Shown in pieces: positions 47,289-59,957 of a stretch of DNA of 64,000 bases. The stretch is from Prostheceraeus crozeri. Its lineage: Eukaryota; Platyhelminthes; Polycladida; Euryleptidae. The position numbers and the translations under genes were made by a program. The notes below the pieces were generated by a model that saw only the letters and a program-made list of their open reading frames with translations, ran no database searches and had not been told where the DNA came from. The stretch covers positions 248,001 through 312,000 of the forward strand of contig CAJQUW010009239.1 of the NCBI GenBank assembly GCA_907163375.1, in the 5' to 3' direction. The stretch's first letter is position 1. Each line of letters starts with the position of its first letter.

Positions 47289-49901
47289 CTACGCAGTACT
47301 TGAACTCTGTTTCTTTGCTTCCATATTTAATGTGGGTCATCAAATACTGTTGTACAGAAGTCGGTCCATCGAAGTGTCAGTGGCACGAAGCGTTGGCATT
47401 TTACTGCTTATACTTATTTTAACTTACCATCGGTCAATAGATATAAAGGAGAGAAAGTGAATTTTTCACCATGACCATTAATGAATCCGGAATCGTTGAA
47501 ATTAACTTGATTTTAGTTGCTTGCTATTATTGCAGTAGAAAATAGTGCTACTAATCTTTGATGATGCTGATTACCTTACTACATGAAATTACAAGCAAGC
47601 TTCAGAGTGATATCAATCTCGAAATCGGCTTAATTAATACAGTTATTAAGATGTTCCATGTTAGGTAGATAGGGAATGTTGTGATAGCGAATACTGTTTT
47701 CAGCGAAATTGGAAAGTACCGGAACGCTCTTCAGCAAAGGAAGAAAGTCAGATTTGTTATTATGACATTTCGTAGTACAAATCAACTAAATCCCAAGTGA
47801 AAATTATGTCAGAAAAAATTATGCCAATCAGTGAGATATGAAATATATCGGTCATTTGCTTCACTTTTGCGTTTAATAATGCCTTCAGAAGTTGTGGTCA
47901 TGTTTCAAAAATATTTCGTATTATCAAAGTTTCCGATCAATTCCTTCATGTTGTACTTGAATTCAAGCAAATTCTCTGAATTTACCTTGAAGTATACACT
48001 TGAAATTTTCATGGATTAGGATAGAATCATTAAATTTGATTGGATAAAAATAAGAATATTCTGCTTTTGCTTCATTAACATGCATTTTGCTAACATTACT
48101 CTGCATGAACTTTATATATTGCAATTGATCCTAGTAAGCTGAGATTTTGCATTGCCAGTCTGCAATAATTCACTACCATCGCAACAAAATAATAAAAAGA
48201 CAACTAAACAAATTTATTGTCCTAAAAATCAAAAGTAGAATCAGAGATAAAAAAAATGCATTCAAAATACATGAACTGTTGTCATGAAAAATGCCCTCTA
48301 TGGTAATATGTACAATCTCACTTGTTTAAAGTTATACGGTGATAAATCGCAACAGCAGATTTCAAGAGAATAGATGAAATAAAATCCGTATACTGTCGCA
48401 AGACATAACATGTCGCAAACCGAGGCCCTTTACTGTAAACTGGGAAGATTTGATTACGCAGAAAGGATGCAATTCATGAAAATATAAATCAACGAAATTT
48501 TTTACTATTGCTTTTACATAACCACTCTCTGAAGGGCGGGCTCCTTTTAAATTTCTTAATTATTCATTATGAAGCAATGCTGTCGTAAAAAGTTCGAGAA
48601 CATAGCTAAACATTGCAAAGCAAACAGCTACCATTCATATCGTAGACTACAAGTAAAATTCACATCATGTGAGTTTGCTTCCAAAACTTTTGGTTGATAT
48701 TTGGCTGTGCTTTCAGCTTGACTCCAGATGCGAGAGCTTCGTATTATTGCTGCTAATTATTTAATTACTTATGCATTGTAAGTCATGCTTTCACGAGGCA
48801 ATGCTTTGATTGCATTTGTGAGTGCACTATTTTTCTTGCGGTTGAATGGAGTCGCAAAATATGTTTTTCCTCCCGACTCGAAATTTTTTGAAAATATACG
48901 ACGCGATGTGTACAGTATACTCAATTAGTCTACATGTAGTTAGTGATACGCGTCATATCAGTAGGCAAATGCTAGTTGCTTTACTTAATTCTACAAATGA
49001 CAATGCAATTGAACAACATTCTACTTGTAGATGATGCATAACCTTACAATGGAAAGTTCGTTCATTAAAAAATTGATAGCATTGACAATTCACATTTGAA
49101 TCAGAATATTGCTAACGTGTTTTATAACATCTGAAATCTAGTCTCCGATGTATAAAAAATAGCAAAGATCATACAGATAAAGCGCGCCAGGAACGGAAGT
49201 CAATTAAAAAAAATGCTTTTAAGTGAAAAGTTTGTCGTCATCAAGATATATCTACTTGCTGAGAAAATGTTGCCAAAGTGTTTTTTGCACTGGATTTTAA
49301 CGATGAAATTGTTACTCGCAGAACCAGTTATGAAAATCTGTATGCTTTGTACAATAATAACTTAGCCACGTAATTATGATAAGTTCATGTATTTTGTAAT
49401 GTCACTTAAGTTCGAGAGATATAATTTACATGACTTCGAAGGTCATAGGAAGTGTGAAAATGAAATTGAATTTGAACTATAAATTCACATACAATTCGGG
49501 TTTAATCTGTTCGTCAATTATATTCGGTTATAAGAATGAAGGAAAGATATTATATCCAGCTTCATCAATGTATCTTGACAAAAGAATATGACTGTGTATC
49601 AGTGTGATTGATTAACCATTTATCGATTTTAACAATTGCAGGCACTTCGTAGCAAATTTACTTCGTAAAAATAATCATGGAGTCAATGATCACAACTAGC
49701 TTTAATTAAATTAAATTAATCAAATTTACTTTAAGATATTCCCGTAGATGGGTTCATAACAAAATTGTAGCTTTATTTAGTGAATCACAAAATCGTACCT
49801 AAGCAAGCTCAATTAATCCACCTGTATAAATGCAGTTGAACTATAACCGCATAGAATATTTTGATTCTACCAACAGAAATCCGATGCTGTAGTAATGAAA
49901 G
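47289..49901. other. About 2.6 kb with no recognised gene
   Basis: The first ~170 bases may be the 3' UTR of the Penelope-like element. The rest is AT-rich without motifs. Confidence 0.45.
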
Positions 49902-49909
49902 ACTAGAAC

Positions 49910-50416
49910 CACAGAATTAGATTGTTTAAGCGCATCACGTTGCTAGAAGTGCAAATTGATTCAAAACGATGACGCATGCGGGAACTTACTAAGCAAGTAA
50001 AAAGAGATTTTAATACCTTACAGAGATAGGAAAAATAGTGGTGCGTCGCCTGTGGATTGCTGTGAATTCCTTCAAAATGCTCCGATCGCCACGATTCTTT
50101 CATTTTCGAAGAATTCAGATCATTGCGCAAAAGTTTTCTCGATAATGCAGTCCTTCCGATCATTGTTTAAAAAGTTAGCAGACGCACGAAGAAGCGTTCA
50201 CAAACTTCTCTGCAAAATTTGATATCGTCTGTGTCTCTTTGCTGTCACTGAAACTCCGCACAACTTTGCGTGTTTAATGTTGAACTGGCTGCTCATTGTT
50301 CGATTGCTATGGTATTATGTCAGCAGATTGTGCCATTTTATTAACGTTACATGTTCCAATGCATATATGCTTCCTTTCTAGTCAAACAGAAGAAGAGACG
50401 ACTGTGTAATTCTGTG
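49910..50416 (+). mobile_element. MITE copy 3, long form (507 bp), 8 bp target duplication
   Basis: The ends are CACAGAATTAGATTG and GTGTAATTCTGTG. An exact ACTAGAAC lies on both sides (49902-49909 and 50417-50424). Its whole length aligns with copy 2 at 28950-29464 (for example CTTCAAAATGCTCCGATCGC in both). No coding capacity. Confidence 0.9.
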
Positions 50417-50424
50417 ACTAGAAC

Positions 50425-53187
50425 AGTCATGAACATGAAAATCAGTACTACGTCGTGGACATTTGTTGTCATGGTGACCATCAACAAGCAGTTGCTGTCC
50501 ACTCCAGTTCAATGCGAAAAGTCAGATCTTCTCGGTTCTATCCATGTACAGTGTATAACTCGGTTCTACACAATGATTTTTGTTGACCCGAGATTGCCTT
50601 CTGTTAGTTAATAGAATTCGTGTCGAATAGCTTAGACAAGTGCATATTCAACAGATCCATAAGACCTATTGACAAAACAAGATATTAGCTAAATTTGTTA
50701 AGTAGACAATGCATGTAATTTGAGCCAAGAAGCAGAATAAGTTTCCAATTGAAATTTGCTTGGTAAGTAACTTGATTTTCTTTTCAATTAAATGCTTCAA
50801 GATCCTGTTCAGAAAAATTTTATTCCATTTTATATATATCTAATAAGTTTCACACTACTTGAATATCGAATTCTCAAGTATCGAATAAGAGTGTAGACAC
50901 ATGAATAATTTTCAAAGATTTAGCTTTATAAAATTGATCACTGACTATTTCAGACATCAGGGGCATGTTCTCCGCAAAAGCTGAATTTTTTGATACACAA
51001 TGGTCACCGAATGCTGACGTTGTTTGACCTGGCCTTCTGCTTGCTGCATTTATATACTTACTCTATGATTCGGACAAATAGCTCCACTGACACAGTACAA
51101 TGATTGTACCCAAAGGCCATTTTACTATTTTTAACTTGTATTTGCAACGATATCTCTGATATTTTGATTTCCTATAACTTTCTCGCTGACAATTCACATA
51201 TTTATCAACCTCAAGAGGTTGTAGAAAGTTTACATTTCTATCAGTGAGTTCCCATATTTTTAACCTTCACTCGCTATACTGATACTTCTTTGTGAAACGG
51301 TTATAATACTTATTTTAAGCAGTGTGGGACTGACAGACTGATAAAATCACTACTTAATATGTTATTTATGTGAAATAATATTGCATAACCTCTTTTTACA
51401 TATAAGGGATTCACGTTGCCTCAGACACTGATTAGCCATTCTACATTACATTTCATATAGCTGACTAGCTAAATTTATGTCAGTGAAAATATGAAGGAAT
51501 AATTGAATTCGTTGAATGATCTTTCATCATCGCAGCCAATAAGAAAAAGATTGAAGAGCTAAGGACTTCGGCAAGAAAGTTAAAGACAGCAAGGATCTGA
51601 ATTTTAAATGCAGAGCCATCACAAAGTCTGGCAAAGGGAAAAAAATTAAGGCAATTCCAAAAAGAGATTTTCAAAGCACTTTCCCACGCTGATCATTCAT
51701 GACGATAAGCGTTATGTGCATCCTGATATTTTTCCATTGTTCATTTATTTATGAATAAGAAGAAGAATATGTAGCAAGCTTTACTCTCACAGAGTGGTTT
51801 CAAAGTTGATGCAGCGTTTTGTCAGACGGAGTCATATTTATGTTTACTACTGCCGTATCATCTCAATATCATCAGCTATGTATCCAATGGTAATGACGTC
51901 CATCGTCCGAAATATGTCCTCATAAAAGCACCTAGAATTCCAATGTTTTGATCGTGAGGATGCGTTCTCTTGACAAACTAAAAGTGCAAATTTGATCATC
52001 TAAGCATCCTTTGCCTCTCTACAACGTCTTTCGATTAAAGGAGTAGTGGTGTTGGAATTTGAATAGGTGCTTTGCAGAGCTGCTGACATGAGTTGGGCGA
52101 GACATTTCCAAAATTTAGGGAATCGTGCTCCGGGCAACTTCAGAGAGCCTCCACTTTCTGCATTTTGCTACATTTTTATGCATTGGGGTTTGCGGTACAG
52201 CACAACGTGCATTGTAATTACTGTAGTTCTATAATTATAGTGTCATTCCAATCTAAAGTTCAGTGAAGTGAGAAAATAATTTTCTACCAAAGGGCTGCAG
52301 GCGACGGATTGGATTTAAAACATGAAAACGTCGCAAAAATCAAAAATGAATTAATTATTTGATCGCATTTTTTAAAAAGATGTGTTGGGTCTCCTCTTCT
52401 GTTATAGAGGACACCAGAAACCTTCTTCCATGTATCATCCCGCCCACCTCTGCATCCTTCACTGAACTTTCATCTTGCATGGCTCACCAACAGGCGATAC
52501 ATTTGTCTATGTAGCTCTCATGGATGTCTAGAATACTATCATATAGAGCACTTCTAGCTACCCATGAAAGTTCTATACCTAAAGCTCGGCATTTCACGTA
52601 ACGGCGTTCCTGCTAACTTGACGTGGTCACTCTTATCTTTAAGTTGATGCATGTGCATACATGGTACACTATGTTTTTCCATTAGTCTTAAGCCTCTTTT
52701 CTGGAGGATGTCTCTCCATTATTTACCTTTATGTGTGATTCCTTCTGCATGAGTATATAGCACATTGGAACGGAAGTGTGACATGACTTGACGAATGAGC
52801 ACAAGCAGCTTTCCATAGTGGCACTCAATTTCACCTCATGGATTATCACTGCATCTTGATAGATCAGTCTACACACAAACAATTTAGTCTTCGCTTTCCA
52901 GAATGGAGGAGTCAGATCTTGCATACTTTTAGAAATGGTACGCTGAACCGTCGACTTGGCCTAGTGAAGAGTGTGCGAGCTCGTCCCCATCGCAGACTTC
53001 GGATCGATTCCTGGGTCAGGCGAGTGCGGTCGTGGAATAAGGAGTGTTGGTATCTTTCATTGACTTATTAGTTGTCGCTCTCCTTAGACATTTGTTACCG
53101 TTTAGTGTCAACTGTCAAACAGCAAGCCATAAATATGCACTCCGCTTTGGACACCGCTGGCGTTCGCGATATGACGGTTGCATATTG
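50425..53187. other. About 2.8 kb with no recognised gene
   Basis: Overlapping frames of ~78 codons near 52688-53071 on both strands have no recognisable features. Otherwise AT-rich. Confidence 0.45.
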
Positions 53188-53195
53188 CTATACAT

Positions 53196-53469
53196 TCTCA
53201 CGCTTGCCAAATTCTAAAAAATAATCTGACGGACTAACATTATCAAGAAAAATTGTTCGCAATGATCTGAATTCTTTGAATCAACAGAAATCGTGGCGAT
53301 CGAAGCATTTAGAAGGAATTTGTAGCAATCCGCAAGCGACGGACGATTTTTTATTCTTTTAGGTGTTAAGAATTTATTCTTGTCGACTTCATGAGCTCTT
53401 TCATGTGCCATTGTCTTGAATTAGTCCTCATTTCTTATTGACTGACGTGCTTCAGCATCTATTTCTGTG
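53196..53469 (-). mobile_element. MITE copy 4, short form (274 bp)
   Basis: It has the same extent as copy 1 (26253-26532): left end TCTCACGC, right end TCTATTTCTGTG, a diverged form of the terminal repeat. The flanks are CTATACAT (53188-53195) and CTGCACAT (53470-53477), 6 of 8 matching. It is the most diverged of the four. Confidence 0.65.
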
Positions 53470-53477
53470 CTGCACAT

Positions 53478-53808
53478 CATTTCGGACCTCATGGTCGGTT
53501 CAAAGTTTGAGTCTGTCCGCAAAGGCCACCTTTGTGGGAGTTGCGAGTTTATGAAGGCTTCGGCACAAAACGCGTCTTCGTGCCTTCGGGTGGATGAGTA
53601 AAAACATAAATGTATGATATCTACACGAACGTTACTCGACAAATATACGAACTGACAGAAATAATGCAACAATTATCATGATGCATCCGTCAGAGGTTGA
53701 GGACAACAGCATGCAACGTACGGTTGCAACACGGTGGTTGCGATTGCTCAAATTCGTCAGTTACATAAATATGAAGGGACACATGGGTAACCTGGTTATA
53801 CTAATAAA
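53478..53808. other. No gene recognised
   Basis: Nothing seen in this 330 bp stretch before the Harbinger element. Confidence 0.45.
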
Positions 53809-53815
53809 CTTAGGC

Positions 53816-53990
53816 CGGTAGTTATAAACGTCTTTGCTACGTAGACATGTCCTACTTTTGAGTCATGTCTCCCGATTCGTAGTTATAAACATAGTCATGT
53901 CTAAGAGATTATTAGACAAGTGTAGATTCTGTTGACTGATTTTCGTAGCTACAAAAGACATGACTAGGGTAGTCATGTCTCATTTGACTG
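53816..53990. promoter_or_regulatory. Subterminal motif cluster upstream of Harbinger transposase
   Basis: TAGTTATAAAC occurs twice (near 53819 and 53880). AGTCATGTCT occurs three times (near 53871, 53894 and 53973) and inverted as AGACATGACT once (near 53959). Clustering beside the element end and before the transposase start suggests binding sites for transposase or its Myb partner; this is inferred. Confidence 0.45.
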
Positions 53991-54027
53991 AGAAACCCCT
54001 GAAGGTGTCTCACACAGTTATTTCATC

Positions 54028-55540
54028 ATGAATATCTTACAAGTTATTGACACTGCAGATCGTGCCATTCGACGTGAAAGACTTTTTAAAGACCGCAGAA
54101 ACCCATTAGAAATGAGCAATCTTCGGATCAAGCAGCTGTTTCGATTTGAAAGACCAAATTTGTGCAAATTGATAGATTCACTTTCTCCTGTCTTAGAACA
54201 CCAGTCGCAAAGGAATAAATCGATTCCTTCATCAATACAAATGTGTATTGGGTTACATTACCTTGGAACAGGTAGTTTCCAATCAACCGTCGTCGATGTA
54301 ATTGGAGTTAGTCAGGAGTCAGTTTCCCGATGCTACTGGTCTTTCGTGAATGCGGTGATCCAGAAACACGTGGAATGTATTCGCTTTTCTGATTTATCAG
54401 AAATTCAAGCAGAGTTCAACGAAATATCCCAATTGCCTCAGATATGTGGTGCAATTGATTGTACCCACGTGGAGATCAAGTGCCCTGCTGTTCGTTATCA
54501 ACCCAATGAATACATAAATAGGAAAGGATGGCATTCCATTAATGTTCAAGCTGTTGCAGACAAGATTGGACGATCTTTGGATGTATCTTGTGAATGGCCT
54601 GGTTCAACACATGACAGTGTTATATTCAAAAATTCGACACTCTTCAAAAGATTTGTGGCCGGTGAGTTTGAAGATGCATATTTAATTGGCGACAATGGTT
54701 ATGGTCTGTATCCATTTTTGATGACACCGTTTCGAAGTCCAGCTGGGATGCCTGAAACACGATTCAATGACGACTTACCGTATATACTCGCATATAAGCC
54801 GAGTTTAGAAGTATAAAATACAATGCTGAAATCAGGGGGTCGGCTTATATGCGTATAAAACAAAATGAACACAAGGACAGATACTAATGCCAATTTTCCA
54901 CCACGTTTTTTCGCTATCTGCCTTTTTTTTTTTGGTTGTGTGTCAGTGGCAGTGGCGTAACCACACCAAGCTAGAGGTAATGATGAAGCCGAACGTTGGT
55001 TACACGTGTTTGTTTCTTAGAAAATAAAAAAATTTTCTTTTCTTTCTTTAGTATGTAATAAAAAAGTAAGCATTTATCTCTTTACAGTAAATTTCTTCTA
55101 TGAAAAAAAATATAGAGTAAAAGTATAAAGTTGTAGTACGGCTATATGCGGAATTGCAAAAACTGTGGTAAAGTAATTTAGTTTTAGATGGTCGCGATGC
55201 GGCTTATATCATTTATGCTTATATGCGAGTAACACGAGCTAGAGTCGTTATTGAAATGGCATTTGGACTTCTGAAGAGACGGTTTGCTTGCTTGTATCGA
55301 ATTCCGCAAGTTCCTCTCCCAAAAGTTCCCCGAATCATTTTGGCTTCCTGTATGCTTCATAATTTATCTATCTTATTCAATGATCCAGATTTTGAAGAAA
55401 GCAACGTCGAATTTACGAATGATGAAGATGTGCATCTAGGCCTACATTTAAGTGAAGAAAACTCAATCGAAAATGACAACAGACTACGTCGGGATGGTTT
55501 ACATAAGCGATTGAATATCACACGTTTGTTCGAAATTTGA
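54028..55540 (+). pseudogene. PIF/Harbinger transposase (HARBI1-like), split by a MITE
   Basis: The first part, 54028-54784, starts at an ATG. SVSRCYWSFVNAV belongs to the HTH region. QICGAIDCTHVEIKCP has the first catalytic Asp (54457) and LIGDNGYGLYPFLMTPF the second (54691). The frame runs into the MITE at 54787 and would stop inside it. Past the MITE, 55232-55540 has TRARVVIEMAFGLLKRRF with the catalytic Glu (55253) and ASCMLHNLSI, ending at 55538-55540. All three catalytic residues exist, but on different sides of the insertion, and simple excision to one TA does not obviously restore the frame. The family cuts and pastes DNA at TWA sites, helped by a Myb-like partner; that partner gene is present downstream. 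Confidence 0.88.
54787..55229. mobile_element. 443 bp MITE inserted in the Harbinger transposase, TA target
   Basis: The ends CTCGCATATAAGC and GCTTATATGCGAG are exact inverted repeats, flanked by TA on both sides (54785-54786 and 55230-55231). CGGCTTATAT motifs repeat inside both ends (near 54841 and 55199). The TA site suggests a Tc1/mariner-type mover, acting in trans. A CAGTGGCGTAACCACACC stretch at 54950 looks like a piece of a hAT end. Confidence 0.85.
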
Positions 55541-55747
55541 CGTACCGGAATGACTGTTGTTGTTTTTGCATTTTTTGCATATGTAGGCCTAATGTAGGGT
55601 ATAATAAAAACTGCTCTAATGCTGTGTAGTAAAATTCGTGTATTCAAAACTAGTACATGCAATTACAATATTGTAATTTATCCAATCATATTAATTTTCC
55701 CTCAGAGATTTTGAACATGTGATAACGCATTTACGCAGTGGTGGGCA

Positions 55748-55885
55748 GCGATAAATTTTCCGATGGGTCCGATAACGATAAAGCGATAATTTTTTTTGCT
55801 AAGTCCGACAACGATAAAGCGATAAATTTTACGCAAAGGTTAAAGCGATAAGCGATAACGATAAAGTCCGATAACGATAAATCCT
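55748..55885. repeat. Left subterminal GCGATAA repeats of the hAT element
   Basis: Several direct copies of GATAACGATAAAGCGATAA-like sequence lie just inside the left end. The same words appear inverted inside the right end. Confidence 0.75.
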
Positions 55886-56365
55886 GAAATTGTCTCTACT
55901 AACGTCTATAATTGTCTCATTTTTTGCTACTAAACCTCTACACTGAATTCACTAAAATAAATGCTGTTCTACATGATGATTTGTTACACGACGGCCATGC
56001 ACAAGCATGCACTCCTTCGATTCCATGTCTTCTAACAACATCGAGTGCTAGAGCTCGAGGACATGAAATCGAAGTCGTGCCTGCATGCATATACAAGGCC
56101 ATGTGTAACAATTAATTATGTTGATGCACTCTTCATTGGTCTTGGCCTTTGGCCTCGATAATATTGTACAGAAACCTACAAGTACATGCCTAAAATATAA
56201 CATAGACTGGTATTGAATAAATAGGAGCGTTGATGAAAGACACGAATTGAGAACTTTATTGTTAACATAAAAACCATAAAAACAACAAGCTACATGTATC
56301 GGGTGCCACGACAAACTTCACCGCACCACAAAGTACAATCAGAGCAGAGAGGAATCATACAAATA

Positions 56366-59300
56366 CTATACATCATCATCATCATCCTCATCGGCCCCTC
56401 CTGGCTGCAGCCTCTTGCTGAGGTGGAGGTTTCCCTTCAGAAACATGAGGTGTTCAAAATTGTCATCACTGAGACAAGCCCTCTTCGGCCTCAGTACGTC
56501 TCCAGCCACGCGGTTTCCCGGTATTGTACTTTATGAAAAGTGTTATCCAGTGGGCCCTATGCTTCGCAGGGAAGTGCGACTTCTTCATAGTTGCCTGAAA
56601 AAAAACACATACATCATTGCAATCTTACATGCACACATTCTGCAATTACACATTACAATGCACCGAATTATCACTTGCTTGTACACGGTATGCTCATGGT
56701 GCATGAAAGAACATGGCAAGACTTTAAACACATTGTTAGGCCTACCTCCTTGCTCCTCTTCCACCCTTGCAGCTCCTTTTTGACGTCTTCCTGCAGGTTA
56801 TTGTCGCGGTTTTCCTCGGTTGCATCCTCACACTCGCAGAGCTCGGCAAAGGGGTCATCGCCGACCTCCTGATGCTCCTTCATCGTTACTTGGTTCCCCC
56901 CTCTCTGGCCTCCTCCTGTCTGACGAGCGCCGTCATCTCTTTTAAGATCCTCATGGATATCTCCTCCTTCATATGCGGAGCTATGGAGCCGAACGTCGAC
57001 ATCCCGTAGTTTGGATGAAGGGCAGATGCCATGAGGAGATCCATGTTTGTAAACATGGAGCTGAATCTGTAAAGCAAAGTAATTAGCTTAAACACGTAGC
57101 GGGACATGTGCATGTACTTATTGCCTATACCAGGGATCGGCAGGCAATTTAGGCCACCATATAGGCCGTGTCAGGGCCAGGGATCAAGAAGGCACACTAG
57201 GACAGAGAAAACAGGGAGTAGGCTACAATGCTCCTGTGAGGAAAATATTGATTTACTAACCATCAAAACAAATCAATCGGAAGCATAATGCTTCTTTGAG
57301 ACAGAGTCAACGTCCATTGATGATAAATTTGGCTCCTAAATTTGCGAGCACCTGTATAGTAAAGAAAGGGAACAAAACTACACAGCACAAGAAATATGCA
57401 TGTGTACATTTAAAGCTGACATTATTAGCACTAGCTAGGCCTGACAGGCTAGCACTTAACAAGGCCGAACTGGAACACTGAATAGGCCATTTATGCCGGA
57501 GTTTGCGCGACCCCTGGCTTATAGAAAAAGGCAAGCACCGCAAACATTAAACAGAGAATAAAATACCGGTACCTCTTTATGTTGCAGAATATAGGTGAAG
57601 TTGTTGAATTTGTAGGCCTACCTGTTGTCAAATCCTCCTTTGTTGCCCTCTTGTCGGAGGAGGGCGCGCACCAAGGGCTCTGCGTAGATGAGGGCCTGGT
57701 CCCTTTGCGATTCCTCCATGCGCTCCAGCGCCACTTTCATGAGGTTGGGAAGCAGTGCACCAAGGTAGGCGTTCTGCTCCGCCTGTAGCCGGTCCAGACA
57801 TTTGGCGACTGGCCTCATGACTTTGCAGAACTCATGCAGCACCTGGTGATAACGTAAAAAACTCATTAAATTGATAGCATAACAGGCACTAAAACTTGTA
57901 AACCAAAAGCAAAAACAAAAACATAATTATCTACATGTAGGCTCATCTCAGCTAAAATGAAATTTGCATCAGACTACTTTGGTACTTTACCTGTCTGTCC
58001 TGGTCGTCGAAGCCGCTGAAGGACTTCCTGCTCCGGTTGGCGCCCCCCTCGTTCCGTAGAACTTCATTGACGGCCTCCAGGCGAGCGTCGTCGTTCATGA
58101 CGCACTGTAGCAGCACGCTGCACGCGTCATACAGAGAGTTCCATCTGTTGGCAAAGTGAATATTGTTTAAGAAATGGTCTTGTTAAACAATAAAAATCAC
58201 TTTGGCAAGCTCACCTTGTAGCCACCGGTGTTGGCAGCTTTCTTCCAACTACTTGTTTGATGGCATTGGCTGATGTTGAAGACCTATTTTGTAGGTTCCA
58301 TAGGCCCTGGACCTTGGCTAGGGTCTTAATGAAGGGAGCACCTTTCCCGTAGTTCCAATGGTAAACTTGTGAAACATCTGTACTCGCCAGCAGGTTGACC
58401 GTGTGTATACTGAAGGCAAAAGAAAAGTAAGCTTAGTCTAACTAATACGCAATAACTGTCTTTCAGTTTGCTATGGGTACTCTAAAAACATCTACGGCCG
58501 TATTCACGAGCGATGTTGAGAGCGAAACACTGTTTAAGCATATTTTTATGGCTGTCAGTTAGAGCCCAAGGGTATATATTTAGATACTAATAGACACAAA
58601 AAGCAAATTGTGAGACGATAAAGAGATATGAATAAGTAGAAAAGAAACATATGCCTTAGAGGAAATTTAGGGTGTTTAGTGCTAAACATCGCTCGTCGTG
58701 AATACGGTCTAATTTATGTCTAATTTAAGTTTAAATACCGGCATAAGTCTTAATATTAAACCAGCACTTGTTAGTACAAAACTGCCTAAACCTTTTAGCT
58801 GCATTCTTTGGTCCTTGCTTTCACTTGCCTGCATCTTTGATGCTTGGGCAGCCTGGGTAAATCTTGCACTTCAGCTGCTGCAGCAAGGGCCGTGGTGACA
58901 CTGACGATGTTAAGGCCTTTTCTCTCCTCTTCCTCCTCCTGGTCCTCTGGGCTGTTGATCACCTCGACGTGCAGATTGCTGATGGTGTCCTCCTCTGTCT
59001 CGCTGATTCCCGATCCATAGTTGCTGAAGGCAGCGACGTAGTTCGCCCCGTTGTCCGTTGTGGTAAGGACAATCTTCCGCGAAATGTTGAAGGCACGGTT
59101 GACCTGGTCCAGCTTGGTGGCGATGATGCCCTTGGTCTGGCTCACCTGATAATCACAATGCATAAAGCATCATTATTCCATTATCCTTATCACAACAGTA
59201 TACACTACAGTATATAATACATATCGTCATTGTCATTTAATGCGTGGGAGAGGCTTCTAGGCATCGGCCTACATGTATGATAGTGGATAGTGCATATGTA

Positions 59301-59924
59301 GCCTACATGTAAGAAATGTAGCCTCCTATGCGGTAGTATGCACTTGATATCAGGTAAGCTTAAATGTAGGCTATACAGCAGTTATTCGTAAAATATTCAT
59401 CATCTTCATCATCTATGAAAACAGAGTGATGTTGAGCTATAGAACCTTACCTTGGTCTTGTAATGTGAGACCAGGTTGCTAGTTGTATTGTTCCAGAAAG
59501 ACACTTCCGCGAAGCACTTATGACACTTGGCTTTCAAGTTGTAAACTGTGGTTGTCTTTTCCTGGACATTGGAAGAAGTAAGCCTATCTGGGGCGTTCTT
59601 GCACTTGAGCACTTGAGATAATTCGTAATAGCTTGTCAAAGCTGCCATCTTGTCTTTGATGGTCTGCAGCTCCTGGCTGGAAATACCACATCCAGGCGCA
59701 ATCACAAGGTGTTGCTGGTCGACGTCAATGGCTTGACTACCTGAGCGGCTGTCGGCCTCTAACTCACTACCCAGGGACATGAGGGAATTCGAGTGGGAGA
59801 CGGGGGGAACGTCTGCAGATCCCGAACTTCCGGAAATGTTCCGCTTCTTCTCTTGAGTTACACCACTACTCCTGTTCTCAACACGGAAGAAGTCCTCCAT
59901 ACATGTAGCCCTCTTGCGTGACAT
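56366..59924 (-). pseudogene. hAT transposase gene, seven exons, first catalytic block missing
   Basis: Exons, 5' to 3': 59451-59924, 58829-59145, 58215-58409, 57991-58144, 57622-57842, 56746-57066, 56366-56594. The first ATG is at 59924, though an acceptor just upstream means a 5' non-coding exon is possible. Exon 1 ends in a BED-type zinc finger (KCHKC ... SNLVSHYKTK). Exon 2 has VLTTTDNGANYVAAF with the second catalytic Asp. The exon 2/3 junction encodes the QRC-IHTVNLLASTD motif, exon 4 starts RWNSLYDA, and exon 5 has LDRLQAEQNAYLGALLP with the catalytic Glu. The last exon has AGDVLRPKRACLSDDN and FLKGNLHL, the hAT dimerisation tail. Exons 1-6 join in frame, and intron 2 is GC-AG (AG then GCAAGT). 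The block normally holding the first Asp, between the finger and exon 2, is absent. A 6-G run at 56896-56901 shifts the frame in exon 6, and the last exon is open in the needed frame only for its 3' half. Confidence 0.82.
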
Positions 59925-59957
59925 ATTGCAGTCCTCTTGACGCTGAAACTGAAACAA

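Noticed and set aside
57131-57160. Complete second hAT element inside a hAT intron
   Set aside because: Only a CAGGGATCGGC-type end is visible, without partner end or target duplication.
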